DNA from: Chalara sp. BL73
Lineage: Eukaryota > Ascomycota > Leotiomycetes > Helotiales
DNA: 64,000 nt
Reading direction: 5' to 3'
Assembly (NCBI GenBank): GCA_918026815.1
Contig: CAKJVC010000191.1
Span: 248,001 to 312,000 of the forward strand
Shown here: in pieces, positions 1 through 11,237 of the stretch
Numbering within the stretch: position 1 is the first letter of the stretch
Layout of the letters: each line of letters starts with the position of its first letter
The notes under the pieces: generated by a model
The model's database searches: none
Told to the model about the DNA's origin: nothing
Seen by the model: only the letters and a program-made list of their open reading frames with translations
Translations under genes and position numbers: made by a program

Positions 1-619
1 GATGCCTTTTTTCAACGGTCTGAATGACGTTGACTTTTAGATTAGGTCTCGGAGCAGACTCCAGGCTTTTGTGAAGAGCCCCCAGTGCAACGACTGCATA
101 ACGGATAGGGGTGACATGATGGCTTGCTTGCAGAACGATCCGTGTCCAGAAGTCTGTTTCAAAAAATCCTGAAAGGTCAAAGGCTGATCTCTCACTGAAT
201 GATTTGAAGTATCGAGAGTCGTCCTCATTAGGATGAATCGAAATGCTAGGTGAATATGAATTCACGGCCGCCGAGATTATTCGAGGCTGAATAGGGACTA
301 CGGAAGCTTCGCGGGATGCGGTTCTTGGATAGCCATCACAGGGCCGTCCGAACTTCAAGCATCGCAGGCACTGAGGTTTGGTTTCGTCACATTTCACCCT
401 CCTTGTCTACACTAATTAGTATCACCGTGAAAAATACAGCAAAACGTGACTGGCAAGAACACCAACCTTACAAGTCCAGCAGCCAGATTTAACCTTTGGT
501 CGGCTTGCTCGTCTTTTCGCTGCTCTGGTTTCTTCATCTGCTGATGGGGATGGTCTTGGGTGAGATTGGGGCTGCAGCGACACCAAAGGGTGCGATGCTG
601 AACGGCTATTGCTTGCCAT
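1..619 (-). CDS. Zn(II)2Cys6 fungal transcription factor, 3' part outside the window
   Basis: Likely a nuclear sequence-specific regulator with a Gal4-type binuclear zinc cluster. Exon 1 runs 619 to 467 and exon 2 from 406 to the window edge; the 60-bp intron 407-466 has a GTTGGT donor and an ACTAATTAG/TGTAG branch-acceptor region. Joining them gives the full spacing C-x2-C-x6-C-x6-C-x2-C-x6-C, starting at CWTC just before the splice, so the intron interrupts the zinc cluster. A basic Lys/Arg stretch precedes it. After the cluster the frame stays open through a linker and a stretch resembling the start of the fungal transcription factor middle region (ALGALHKS). The 3' part, including any regulatory domain, is missing. 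The target is unknown. Confidence 0.88.
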
Positions 620-3009
620 GCTTATGACCTCCCTGCTGCAGGAAGCTGCACAGCTGATAATTGCGTTCGGAAGGTTATTTCAAATGCCGGGGTTGAAGTT
701 GGTTGTACACAACGAGGAAAATAATTAATTAGTGGACGAAGCAGTGTGATGAGCTGTATTCAGCTTGAAGTCGAGATTCATGATGCTCATCAGCTCGCGG
801 CGGTGAAATCTTAGTTGATGGAAAGGGTTGGGTTGATATGAGAATTTTGGGGTCCAGTGTCGAAGATGTCCTCCTCGCTTGCAGGCGATCGGTGGTTCCG
901 GAATTTATTCAAATGCCTGTCGTGCCAGCTGTGTGGACATTCGATGTAATAATAATGCCATCCCGGGGATAATAAGACCTGCCCCCCAAAGTTATAATCT
1001 GACCATCTACGGCGGACTGCTGGCCTACGCCCTTGTACCCTTATGCTAAAAGTCTCTCTCCCTGCCTCCGACCTGCGAGTCAAACATCTTATACTCATTG
1101 TGGAGACCATTATAGCCTTTGGCATTTGTGGCTTTGGGTGGATCTTCAATAGGTGCATTTAAGAGCCCGTGTCACCGTCAGGCCCAATTCATCAGCCTTG
1201 TGAAACGCAGGGTCCGAGTACAGCCCGGCCGCAGTGCTGTATGGTATTTCAGCCAAAGAGACGAACGTGCGACCTGATACGTTGTTTTCCTTTTCTAACG
1301 GTCCCAGGAACTCGTTTTGTGACCTGCGAAATCCACGCAGCAATTTTCATGGCGCTCCTGAGCCTCGTGGCTTCTGCTTGGGTTGCTCTTTGGCACCCAC
1401 CCACCTCCCCAAACAACCCCGTTCCCGTCCCCCCCCCTCTTTTGAGGGTTTTAGTGGAGTGTCCGTGAATTTGAAAATAGGCTGGCTGGGGGGTGATTGG
1501 ACTATTACCGAACGGATAAATTGTTCCATTCCCAAAATGATTGATCGCCCTCAGCCTAGGTGCCGATATCTTGCGTTGCGTGCTTTGCCAATTATTTGGT
1601 TTGAAAAATCAGGTCATTCATTTTGCTTTGCAAGATGAATGGCCCGCGTCTGGATCATTGGACAGTTGCACTCGCGTGCATTAGAAAGCAACCAATGCAA
1701 ATGACCAACACCTTTAGATGACGATAATCCTGAGAAACACGCTGGGCGCCGCCTTGGCGTGCGGCGAGGAAACATCGGGTATTGCAGCGAGTAAGAGTTA
1801 CCCAGGATGAAAGTATAATCACAGCTTCAGCACGATACCTACGGGATAAGTATTAACACTCCATCCTGGCACACCACCATAGAACCGTTGGTGTTCGCTC
1901 GCGGGGAAGCAGAGAAAGAAATAGCTGTTGTTGTTGTTGTTGTTGTTGTTATTGCTGTTTGGAGATATTGTGGAGAGGAGATTGGGGATTCACCAAAATG
2001 AAAGACAATTCCACTATTGGATTTTGTTTAGTGCTTGGCATTCGGGTAAGGCTGCGGCTGGGGTTGGAGCTGGTCTGGGCTCCTGCCCCATCTTTTATCC
2101 ACCCCCCCAATTATGTCAAGTCTTCACTTCCATATGGCCCCTTTACGAAGTATCAAGCGAACCCCCCCCCCCCAGAGATAGACGAGCCTTTCCTTGATCT
2201 CTTTCCCAAGACTAAAAAAAACAAAAAAAAGTAAATAAGCACCAATAATAATAATAACACCTAAGTAATATTTACTTCACGTTTGGTCCCATCATGAGAC
2301 CATCTTCCCTCCCTGCACTGTTCCTTTCCGACATACACAGCTTATCAAGGGCCATCCGTACACCATCCAACCTAAAGATAGAGCAGGCCAGGGCGTCTCA
2401 TCCCGGAAAGTCGGATATACCTAACGCTCGTAAGCAGCCATCTTTTGATCTTGCGTCATGATTCTTACCAATAGTATTCGAAATGTCCGCCCTTAATTAA
2501 AACCTCCCGTTTCAACCATTTTCAGTGCCACGCTGGGTGCATCTTCCCTGCTGTGACTGTCTTCTAGAAGATCGTGGTGTCGCTGTGCACTGCAGGGCGT
2601 GTAAGGATCTTTGGTTGAACCTTGGATACTCTTGGTGCTAATATATTCCCGACGCTTTGGTGCTACGCTCCCTGTTGCTTCTGATGCATATGATAACCAG
2701 AGGAAATGATGCGTTATGATCCAACATAGCTAGAAAGATCATTGCTTCACTAAATCCGTTGAATTGATCGCTGCAATGTTTACATGGAATGGGGAAGGCT
2801 TCTACAGCCTTTTGCTAAGACTTGACGCCTTGTGATTGGCCTAGTGCTGTGTGTGGCCTGCAAGCGCAGATTCGACACGCAAACAGCCTCGCGAAATAGC
2901 CAATACATTTTGACTCAAGTCAATAATCAAAAGTGGCAGACCTGAATCTGGCCTTAAGAATTGTGCTTCTGGTGGTTCCATAGTTTGGTGTATCTCAAGA
3001 CTGTTCGAG
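620..3009. other. Intergenic region between divergent genes, no gene supported
   Basis: This is the shared 5' region of the Zn2Cys6 factor and the NACHT gene. The open frames here are short and low in complexity, and none resembles a protein family I know. It contains a GTT microsatellite (1926-1951), a C12 run (2162-2173), a second C run near 1431 and an ATA microsatellite near 2243-2257. Confidence 0.6.
1926..1951. repeat. GTT/AAC trinucleotide microsatellite
   Basis: About eight near-perfect GTT units, ending in an interrupted ATT/GCT tail. An apparent poly-leucine frame across it is only the repeat being translated. Confidence 0.9.
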
Positions 3010-5389
3010 ATGGACCCTTTGACAGCACTTTCTGCTGCTGCTGCTATCGCACAATTTGTTGACTATGGCATCTCGGTGGTATCAAAGACCGCTAAGCTCT
3101 ACACGTCCTCTACAGGAGCCTTAGTCGAGAATGCTGAATTACAGGAGGCTTCTGAGCGTCTTGTAGAGCTGAGTCGCTCGTTAAAGGCATCCACAAGTGA
3201 GCAAGGGAACAAAGCTATCCAAAACATCTGCGACTCGTGTATGGCACTGTCAGACGATCTGATTTCAAAACTTACAAAACTGAGATTGATGGACTCGCAG
3301 AAAGGTCGAAAATGGCACAGCTTTCGCCAAGCACTCAAAAGCGTGTATTCCAAAACGGAAATCAACGAAATATCTCACAGACTCGAGTCTCTCCGAACGG
3401 AACTAACTATGCACATTCTTTTGACCTTGAGGTGAGACTTTTCGAACTGCTGATGAATTGGCCGGTGTATTCGATAGTAGCGCTTTATGATGAGAACGTG
3501 TGCGGATTTCAATTAGATCGCTGCAATGGTCAATGCGGAAAGAATTCACATTCTGCTCAGGCGCGCTAATCATGCTCCAGAGACCAATACAAGACATCTG
3601 CTGCTGGCCAAGATACTCAATTCGAGTCCATACATGCCACATTTCAATCATTGGTCAAAGCTCAAAGGGCAGAGCATAGCATAACCCGAGATTTGCAACG
3701 TGAGGTTTCATCAAAGCTGCTCGATCTTCAATCATCTCACACAAAAGAGCACGATGCGATTCGCGCGATGCTTGATGAGAAAAAGGTGAATCGAATCAGA
3801 ACTCAACTGCAATTGAGCATTCTGGATTCTTTACGGTCCAATACAATGCATGAAAGACATGATGCTATCGTGGATGCTCATCAACGCACGTTTCAATGGA
3901 TACTATCTTCCACCAAAGAAGGCGGCCAGCATAGTTTCAGTGAATGGTTGAAAATGGGAAGTGGGCTTTACTGGATTCAGGGCAAAGCAGGTAGCGGAAA
4001 ATCCACTTTGATGAAGTTTGTCGTTGAGTAAGTAATTCGTAAATAAGGTACGTAGTCTTGTTAACATCATATCGTAGCGATCCACGCACTTCCGAATATT
4101 TGAGACAATGGGCTGCTGGTTCTGCCTTCGAGTTTTGTGCTTTCTACTTTTGGCGTTATGGGGCACCGGAACAACGATCTCAGCATGGACTTCTACAATC
4201 AATACTATACAGCATATTGAGGCAACGCCCAGATTTAATCGAAATAGCATGCACGGAAACCTGGAACTACAAATACACTATGTGTACGAACGATATTCCT
4301 TTGAAGTCTGATAACCCGTGGATGCTGGGAGACTTGAAAAAAGCCTTCAAGAGAGTCATGGAACAGGCATCTAGCAATACGAAGTTCTGCATTTTCATTG
4401 ACGGGCTGGATGAATATGATGGAGATTATGCCGAGATCGCTTCTTATTTCTCCCAGCTATCAAGCTCGCCTTTCATCAAAATATGTGTTTCTGGCCGACC
4501 GTTGCCAGCATTTGGATATGCGTTTCGGGACATGCCGACATTGAAATTACAAAACCTTACAGCTGAGGATATCCGACAGTTTGTCGTGGCAAAATTCACA
4601 TCTAATGATCGAGCATGGTCGTTCCTTAAGACTGAATCCAGCGATGCCAATAGGCTCATTGATAAGATTGTCCACAAAGCGGACGGTGTATTTCTGTGGG
4701 TTAATTTAGCCGTCAATTCACTGCTCCGTGGACTAGACAACAACGATGACATCTCTGTTCTGGAACGTCGGCTTGGTGACCTTCCGCAAGAACTAGAACG
4801 TTTATACAGCCACATGCTGGCTTCGATTGAGTCTATCTATATGGAAGAAGCATCGATGGCCTTCCAAATATATGAGGCATGCTGGTATTGCCGCTCAGCG
4901 GCGATCATCAACCAAGCATGGGAAGAAGCTCGTTCCAGCCCAAGCGGTAAAACAGCTACGATAGATACGGCAAAGACCTTATTTCAGACCCGCTGTGGTG
5001 GACTCATTGATGTTGAAGTTGTGCATACAGATGTTCATCTATGGAGATATCGCCCTACGGCATCATACATCCATGAAACAGTTGGTACCTACATTAGCAG
5101 CCCCACCATATGGCAAAATCTACTTAGTTATACATCTCAGCTGGACTTCGATCCAAACATAGCTCTGATCAAAGGGGCTACGGTCCGTCTGACCTGGGCG
5201 TGTAATTCAGAGCCTAGAAATGCCCTCGAGTGGATCGTCTTCTATTGGAATGTGGTATCTGCTGCTGCCATTGATATCGACGAAAACTCATCTATTGCTA
5301 ATGCAGCGTCCGATGCGTTGAACGAGTTTGATTATGTGGCGCACAGTCTCGCAAAGGGATGGCGAACAAGGGCTTTTGCTCCTCACTAA
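3010..5389 (+). CDS. NACHT-domain STAND NTPase (fungal NLR-like)
   Basis: Exons 3010-3431, 3581-4027 and 4078-5389 give 726 aa; both introns (149 and 50 bp) have good donors (GTGAGA, GTAAGT) and keep frame. Residues 1 to about 200 look like the fungal STAND N-terminal (Helo-like) region, starting MDPLTALSAAAAIAQFVDYG. The NACHT core has Walker A GKAGSGKST near residue 275 and Walker B FIDGLDEY near 396. It is followed by the winged-helix-like region usual in fungal NACHT proteins of the DUF7791 type. Such proteins act in non-self recognition and heterokaryon incompatibility; that role is inferred from family only. No WD40, ankyrin or TPR sensor repeats follow the stop. The C-terminus may be truncated: a short decayed frame (QFALLVLIK) just after the stop resembles the continuation seen in relatives, but this is weak. 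Confidence 0.88.
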
Positions 5390-5993
5390 GCTTGATATCT
5401 TGCGCAGTTTGCACTTTTGGTGCTCATTAAAACTCCTTGACAGACTCTCAACGAGCTATCACCGCCTTCAGTTTTCTAGGCAGATTTACTTCCTTGTTAT
5501 GCCTCATTATGGTCATAGATATGCATACGTCTGGCTTTGAAAGCAGGTTGACAGACTTCATTCTCACGGAAAGATATCTGAACTGGTTGCTCGGATTATA
5601 GCCGTATTACCATGGACTTCTGCCCCAAAATCTAGCACAAAGCAGCAAAAACAACCACTCTTCGGCCTCAACGGCATGAATGATGATCAAGTTTCGGGAT
5701 ATCTATGACAGATATTGCCATAACGCATCAAGGGTCCGCCTCCAGTCAAGCCGCAAACTCGGCTCCCACACAAGGCTGACAAATGTCCCTAAAGGTTTTA
5801 TCAGCCTGGCATCTCAGCCTTATTCCCTCCTTTCCCCTCCCTTTGACAAATAACTATCAATTCTTACGCAATGCTTCCATAATGTCTTCTCTTTTCTTTA
5901 CCCTATATCTCGGAGATCTCTAAACTCGCCTTCTTCCCAGATTTCGCAACCACTCCTTAAGCTCGCTCGAAAAAGAAAAGAAAGAAAAAGCAA
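5390..5993. other. Intergenic region with a CT-rich promoter for the next gene
   Basis: No gene seen. The last 150 bp contain pyrimidine-rich tracts (around 5815-5910) and then a purine-rich AAAAGAAAAG leader directly before the ATG at 5994. CT tracts followed by an A-rich leader are common at fungal transcription starts. Confidence 0.5.
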
Positions 5994-6667
5994 ATGGCCG
6001 ACCCCTCCCAGTACACCTACCCCTCCCCCCTTCTGGGCTATGAAAACGCCACTCCCCTCCTAGAAGACCGCGCCGAAGACGGAAAATCCTTTGTCAACCC
6101 TCCAGCTCCCCCCAGCAAAAGCTATGAAGAGTTCACTGAACCCCTGAACAAAGGGCGACGGGGTGGTTTGTAAGTTCCCTTCCTCTCTAGCTGCAGGATT
6201 TCTGAAATCGGGGAACCGGGGGGACAAATAAAAAAGTCTGCCAAAAAAGGGAGAGCTACAAAAACATAAAATAAAGAAGGGTAGCTGACGAGCGAGATAG
6301 TGACGTGCACGTCTACTACTTCCAAGCCAATCCCACGCAATCGACGTTCGCGCGTGCGCTCTGGGAGCGCATCAGGCGCGAGTTCCCCGAGCTGCGGATC
6401 TACACGTTCTGGGATCGGCCGATTGGGCCGCATCCCATCGCCATGTTTGAGGTGAACCTGTTCACGCCGGCGCAGTTTGGGGCATTCATCCCTTGGCTGG
6501 CGATCAACCGCGGTCCGCTGAGCGTTCTGGTGCATCCCAATACCGATTTGGAGGAGGGCGCGACGGAGGATGAGAAGGCGAGGAACGAGGAGCGGAATCA
6601 TACACAGCGGGCGATATGGATGGGTGAGAAGGTGTTGTTGGATTTGGGGGTTTTTAAGAAGAGGTAG
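5994..6667 (+). CDS. DOPA 4,5-dioxygenase family protein
   Basis: Exons 5994-6169 and 6301-6667 (131-bp intron, GTAAGT donor, GATAG acceptor) encode 180 aa. After a Pro-rich N-terminus, residues 59 onward match the small extradiol dioxygenase family that cleaves the DOPA ring to a betalamic/muscaflavin-type semialdehyde. The conserved histidine-bearing segments are present in order: FDVHVYYFQ, then GPHPIAMFEV, then SVLVHPNT, consistent with the family's metal-binding histidines. The length fits ascomycete members, most of which have no proven substrate. There is no signal peptide, so it is probably cytosolic. No pigment-pathway genes adjoin it, so a catechol-type substrate is a family inference only. 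The next gene is convergent. Confidence 0.9.
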
Positions 6668-7324
6668 TTGGGACCACCACCAGAGGAGAGGAAGGAAGGA
6701 GTTTTAGGCATTCCGGGAAAAGGGGATAACATATCTGCATTTAGAGGTTGTGGCGATGTCAAGAACAGCTGTGTTAAGAAGACGAATGGAAGCCGCTTTC
6801 AAACCCTTTTTTCGCAGAGGGCCATTCGCTTCAAACTTATTCGAATGATCAAAATTCTAAAGCCGAAGCCAAGCTCCTCAAAACATAAATATATGACGAA
6901 TCGTGTGTCAGCTACACTTGTGGGACTATATACATGAACAGAAGGCAGTAAGATTTATCGATTGCTGGTCATGATGTTTCATCATTCTTCTCTTTCTTTC
7001 AAAATTCAAACAAGTCGTCATTCTAATTCTGGAGCTTAAATACCAGCCGAGAACACACCAACCAAAAGAATCACCCATATTCCATCTGCAGGGTATACGC
7101 ATCCCGGTTCCTACCAAAAATGCATCAAAGATGTAACGCCGTGTCGATAAATACAGAATGTGTAATGCTGTTTTCACAAATCCCATAGACCCACCTCCTA
7201 CAACGCCTACAAATAGATGCTAAACGCTCCTTGCTGGGCATTGCTCATAATATATGAAGGGTATCATCAAATAACCGCAGACTTCACGTCCGCCGGAAAG
7301 CCGTCTTTCCTCGTCATATTATCC
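6668..7324. other. Convergent 3' intergenic region
   Basis: Lies between the stop of the dioxygenase gene and the stop of the copper-fist gene. AT-rich stretches near 6840-6900 could serve as polyadenylation signals. No coding frame with recognisable similarity. Confidence 0.5.
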
Positions 7325-9030
7325 TCATGGCTGTGGCTTATGCATCTCACAACCTTGGCAATCACAGTCATCTCCACACTCACAAGCGTTGGCATCGCCA
7401 ACGCACAGGACTGGAACTTGGAAAAAGTAGTACTGCTCACGGGGTAAGCCTTCAACCTGGCCAACGACGACTGGAGCTTGTTGATAATCTATAAGCAGTC
7501 CCGCGTCAATATTCTGTTGCGCTGGCTGAGATACTGGAACGAAGCCACTACCGTTCATTGGAGGTGTAGATTGCATATTGGCTTCTAGTAGTAACCTCTG
7601 AATATGCTGTCGTGTCGCGTCATTATAGAAGTGCGTCACACATGCTACGCACTGGCAGTCTTCACCGCAAGTACAAGCTTGCGCATTCATAACATCTTGT
7701 GGCAGCGCCATTGGATAAACGTTGGTGTTCATCTGCATGTTGTCTGGCCACATAGGTGGCTGGAATGGATTCTCATAAGTACCATAAGCAGGAGATCCCG
7801 GATAGTTACCCTGTGGTGACATATAGTTTTGCTGAAACACGGAATTGAAGGATAGTTGGTTCCCGAAAGACTGCTGATGCGGGGTGCGCAGGCTAAGGTA
7901 ACTCATGTCTGTATCAACGCCCAGATTTTGTTGAAGCGACGGCTGGCAGTCATGGGGAGGAGTTGCCGGTGCAGTGTTAACATTCGGAGAGGCTGGTGCG
8001 CAGCACGATTTAGGCTCAGGGACTGTAGCGATCGTTTTTGAAGGCTTTGGCGCGCAGCACGATCTTTTCTCTGTGGGCTGCTCCTGGTTTTCAGGGAAGT
8101 ATGTAACAATATCGTTTATGTTATGGGGTGTCGATTGGCCGGAGCTGCCGTTGTCACGAAGAGGAAAATCAGGCTGCGTAAAGCCGTTGTCTAAGGCAGG
8201 CGACGGAGGCCCATGCCCAATAGGTGGAGAGTAGCTATTACGGACGGGACTGAAGCCATTCTGTAGAGGTGCCATTCCCGAATGCATCGTGGTCACTAAT
8301 GGTTGTATTCCAGGGGGGTGGGACGAAAATGGTATGTTTTGAGGTGCAGGCACCGAGGAGAGGGACATTGACCTAGAATGTGCATTACCATTCGTTCGAT
8401 ATGGAACTTGGTCTGGCTGAATTTGTGAGACATGTTGGTAAGGCAATCCTTCTGGAGATTCTGAATTTTCCTCTGTTGTTACTTGACTTTGGTTGAGCTT
8501 CTTCTTCATCTTTAGAAGGCTTTCGAGCTCTTCCTCGGTGAAACTATCCATAACCTGCTGTACGTTGGGTGATGCTATTGATCTAGAGGAGGCTTTTTGG
8601 ACTCTGTATCCGGCTCCACCACCAGCGACATGATTGTGACCGTTGCCCTTGCAAGGAAATTGATGTTTGAGAATAGCAACCGTTGTTGTTGATGATGAAC
8701 TACACCCACTACACTTCGATGGCGGAACAACGGGACGAGTATGGGTAAGAGAGCTTATGGGTGATGCCTCGGACTTGCTCAACGGTCTCCCTGGTTTTCG
8801 GACTGGTTTCAAGACTCTATCATAGTGCTGACATGTTGTCGATCGATGTCCTCGTTTGCACGACTCACTAAAATGTAAGAAGTTAGCAGGATGTTTTTCT
8901 ACAGTCAACCTAAAATTAACCAAGGGTTTCGCAAAATGAGAGCAATCAGTATTAGGACTCTCCACGAGGAGAACCTGTGCACAATGCGACTAACATACCA
9001 GGCCATCTTCTCGTTATTTATTATGGGCAT
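7325..9030 (-). CDS. Copper-fist transcription factor, Mac1/GRISEA/Cuf1-like
   Basis: Exons 9030-8999 and 8867-7325 (131-bp intron, GTATGT donor, TTTTAG acceptor) give 524 aa; only this splice restores the N-terminus MPIINNEKMAC. The copper fist has C11, C14, C23 and H25 in the canonical spacing, plus RGHRSTTC and a KPGRPL minor-groove (AT-hook-like) motif. The C-terminal part carries two copies of C-x-C-x3-C-x-C-x2-C-x2-H at about 409-423 and 506-520, the arrangement of copper-sensing motifs in nutritional copper regulators. Two SCCAP-type cysteine pairs lie mid-protein. Regulators with these twin C-terminal motifs typically activate high-affinity copper uptake genes when copper is scarce. 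A detoxification-type role (Ace1/AceA) is the alternative, but the twin motifs favour the uptake class. Confidence 0.9.
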
Positions 9031-10469
9031 GATGGGCGAGCTCCTACTCTCTCCACGGCGCGATATGCAGCTATTGATGCGCCCGGGTAATTGCAGATAG
9101 GGAAGTCTGAGAGGGTGTATTGCCCGACGATCTGGTAGAGACTTATGGTGTTACAGCCTTGATCACCACCTGTCGTTGCAAGTAACCGTAAACACCGGAC
9201 GTTGTGATTATTGGAGGGGTAGTTGGGATCTTCCAGACCAGGAGAACTGATCAATCAAATGCTGGTATATTGTGGACCTCTGCTTGTCAACCGATGCAAA
9301 GAATGATTGAGCGGTACATTCAAACGAAAAATGGCTAAACCTCGAGTGAGGCTGTATGGTGAACGTCAGCAAGGGCGGTCGGAGCAAGTGAGTCTGGTGA
9401 TCAAGGAGGGCAGTAACACTGGCCGAAAAACACGCTGATTATAGGAAGGCTCATGCCACGCACTCTGACGAAAAGACGACCCGAGAGAAGAAATTAGGTT
9501 ACTGCCTGCAGCGGCAACTGACAGGATGGCGACCGAGACGAAAGACCTTGAAGGAGGAAGTGTGGAAGCGATCGTGATAATAGCGGTCTGAATAACGATT
9601 GTGTCCTGCACGGATACTGGGGCATTTGCGAATATGCCCACCGCAGTCGACCTGGGTTACGAATCCAGATCCTGCGAGGGTTGTACAAGAACAGTATAAG
9701 TATGGCTGCACCCCACTATTGAAGGGAGATGATCAGGAGGAGGTCCGTGAATCGAGGAAAGAATCATACGTTGGCGCTGTCTGAACCAGTGAAACAGCCA
9801 TGTTTCGCGAGGCTGAATCAATGAAACCTTCCCTTTGAAAGGTGGCCGGCACGTGACTATATCTTGTTCCGACAATTGTTTTCATGAAAGAGGATATTAA
9901 TTGATATTAATTGATTGAATTTTAATAGATATTTGATGAATTGCCGGGATAAATAAAACTGATTTTATCATACTTCCAGTGGCTTCCTGACTACAAGTTC
10001 TAAGCATTCAATCGAGTGAATGTAGTAAGCACTGGATCATTCACGTGATGATGACATTCGATAAAGTCTCAAGATTGGCTCGGTTATGAGACCTCTGGAG
10101 AATTTAGATTTTTTTGTAATTGTTGCTATATATATTACAATTTTGATATCTAATTCCCTATTTTAGACCCTCGCCTTCCTCTTCTCGACAAGTTAATACT
10201 ATACATTCCGTTTGCTGTTCTTGTCTTTGGTGAATTTTAACGTCTTCAGACTAATTATTATTTCACTGCTGCACATTCTTCGATAAGCAACAACACACAT
10301 AATTTGACCTAGAGAACCTGGGAGTAAGATATTCTATTGTTATATATATATATGTTTTTATTAGGCCGGCATCAAGCTCTACATGAAAGAACAGTAATTC
10401 CAGCATATCAAAATTCCTCACTAATAATTTACAGCATTCCACAGACTTCCTGACTGTCGGACGGTAAAA
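9031..10469. other. Intergenic region between divergent genes
   Basis: Shared 5' flank of the copper regulator and the methyltransferase. The half near the methyltransferase (9880-10440) is AT-rich with TATATATATAT near 10339. The short frames on either strand resemble nothing I know. I could not place a copper-response element with confidence. Confidence 0.5.
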
Positions 10470-11237
10470 ATGTCTACTCAACAGGATGATTCCGGCTCTG
10501 ATTCCGAGGCAATAGATTTGTTCGCAGATCCGCCAGACTACTACCCTCCATCACCAACTCCAACGACTGAGACTCATCAGCTCATTTCCGGCCGAACTTT
10601 GAGCCTACGATTGGTCGGCCATAATCCTTTGTGGGGTCATCATCTTTGGAACGCCGGTCGGCTAATCTCCACGTATATCGAGAAACATACATCGCTGATA
10701 ATGAACAAAACTGTATTAGAGCTCGGCGCGGGCGCTGGCCTCCCGAGTCTAATCTGTGTTCTTTTGGGTGCCAAAAAAGTCGTTGTGACAGACTACCCAG
10801 ACCCCGACTTAGTCTCGAACCTACGGATGAATATCAAATCACTGGAGCTTCCAGACAGCGAGGAAAGAATTGCTACAGAGGGTTTTTGTTGGGGAGCGGA
10901 TGCTAAACCCCTTCTCTCTCATATCTCGGAGCCAGGATTTGATATTCTGATACTTGCCGATCTTTTATTCAATCACTCAGAGCACCCCAAGCTCATTGCA
11001 ACCGTTCAAGCCACTCTTGCCAAGACTTCAGATGCCAAAGCATTAGTATTTTTCACACCATACCGACCATGGCTCTACGAGAAGGACATGGCATTCTTTG
11101 ATTTGGTGAAGGAAGCTGGATTCACGGTCGAAAAGATCTTGGAAGAGAAGATGGAAAAAGTCATGTTTGAAAAGGATCCTGGTGATGAAGAGCTACGACG
11201 AACCGTCTTTGGTTATGAGGTTAGACGTGCGATATGA
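10470..11237 (+). CDS. EFM7: Protein N-terminal and lysine methyltransferase (EFM7/NNT1 family)
   Basis: A single exon of 255 aa. It is a class I SAM-dependent methyltransferase with motif I VLELGAGAGLPSL at about 82-94, the acidic loop VVTDYPDPDL at about 105-114 and a later FDILILADLLFNHSEH segment. The N-terminal NPLWGHHLWNAGR is typical of the EFM7 family, which methylates the N-terminal glycine and adjacent lysine of translation elongation factor eEF1A. Length matches family members (about 250-280 aa). It is probably cytosolic. The older name, nicotinamide N-methyltransferase-like, comes from remote fold similarity. No intron is needed and the start lies in a reasonable context (AAAAATGTC). 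Confidence 0.93.
   Translation: MSTQQDDSGSDSEAIDLFADPPDYYPPSPTPTTETHQLISGRTLSLRLVGHNPLWGHHLWNAGRLISTYIEKHTSLIMNKTVLELGAGAGLPSLICVLLGAKKVVVTDYPDPDLVSNLRMNIKSLELPDSEERIATEGFCWGADAKPLLSHISEPGFDILILADLLFNHSEHPKLIATVQATLAKTSDAKALVFFTPYRPWLYEKDMAFFDLVKEAGFTVEKILEEKMEKVMFEKDPGDEELRRTVFGYEVRRAI

Noticed and set aside
1928..2234. Two frames starting with poly-Leu or WRGDWG
   Set aside because: They arise from the GTT microsatellite and the C12 run.
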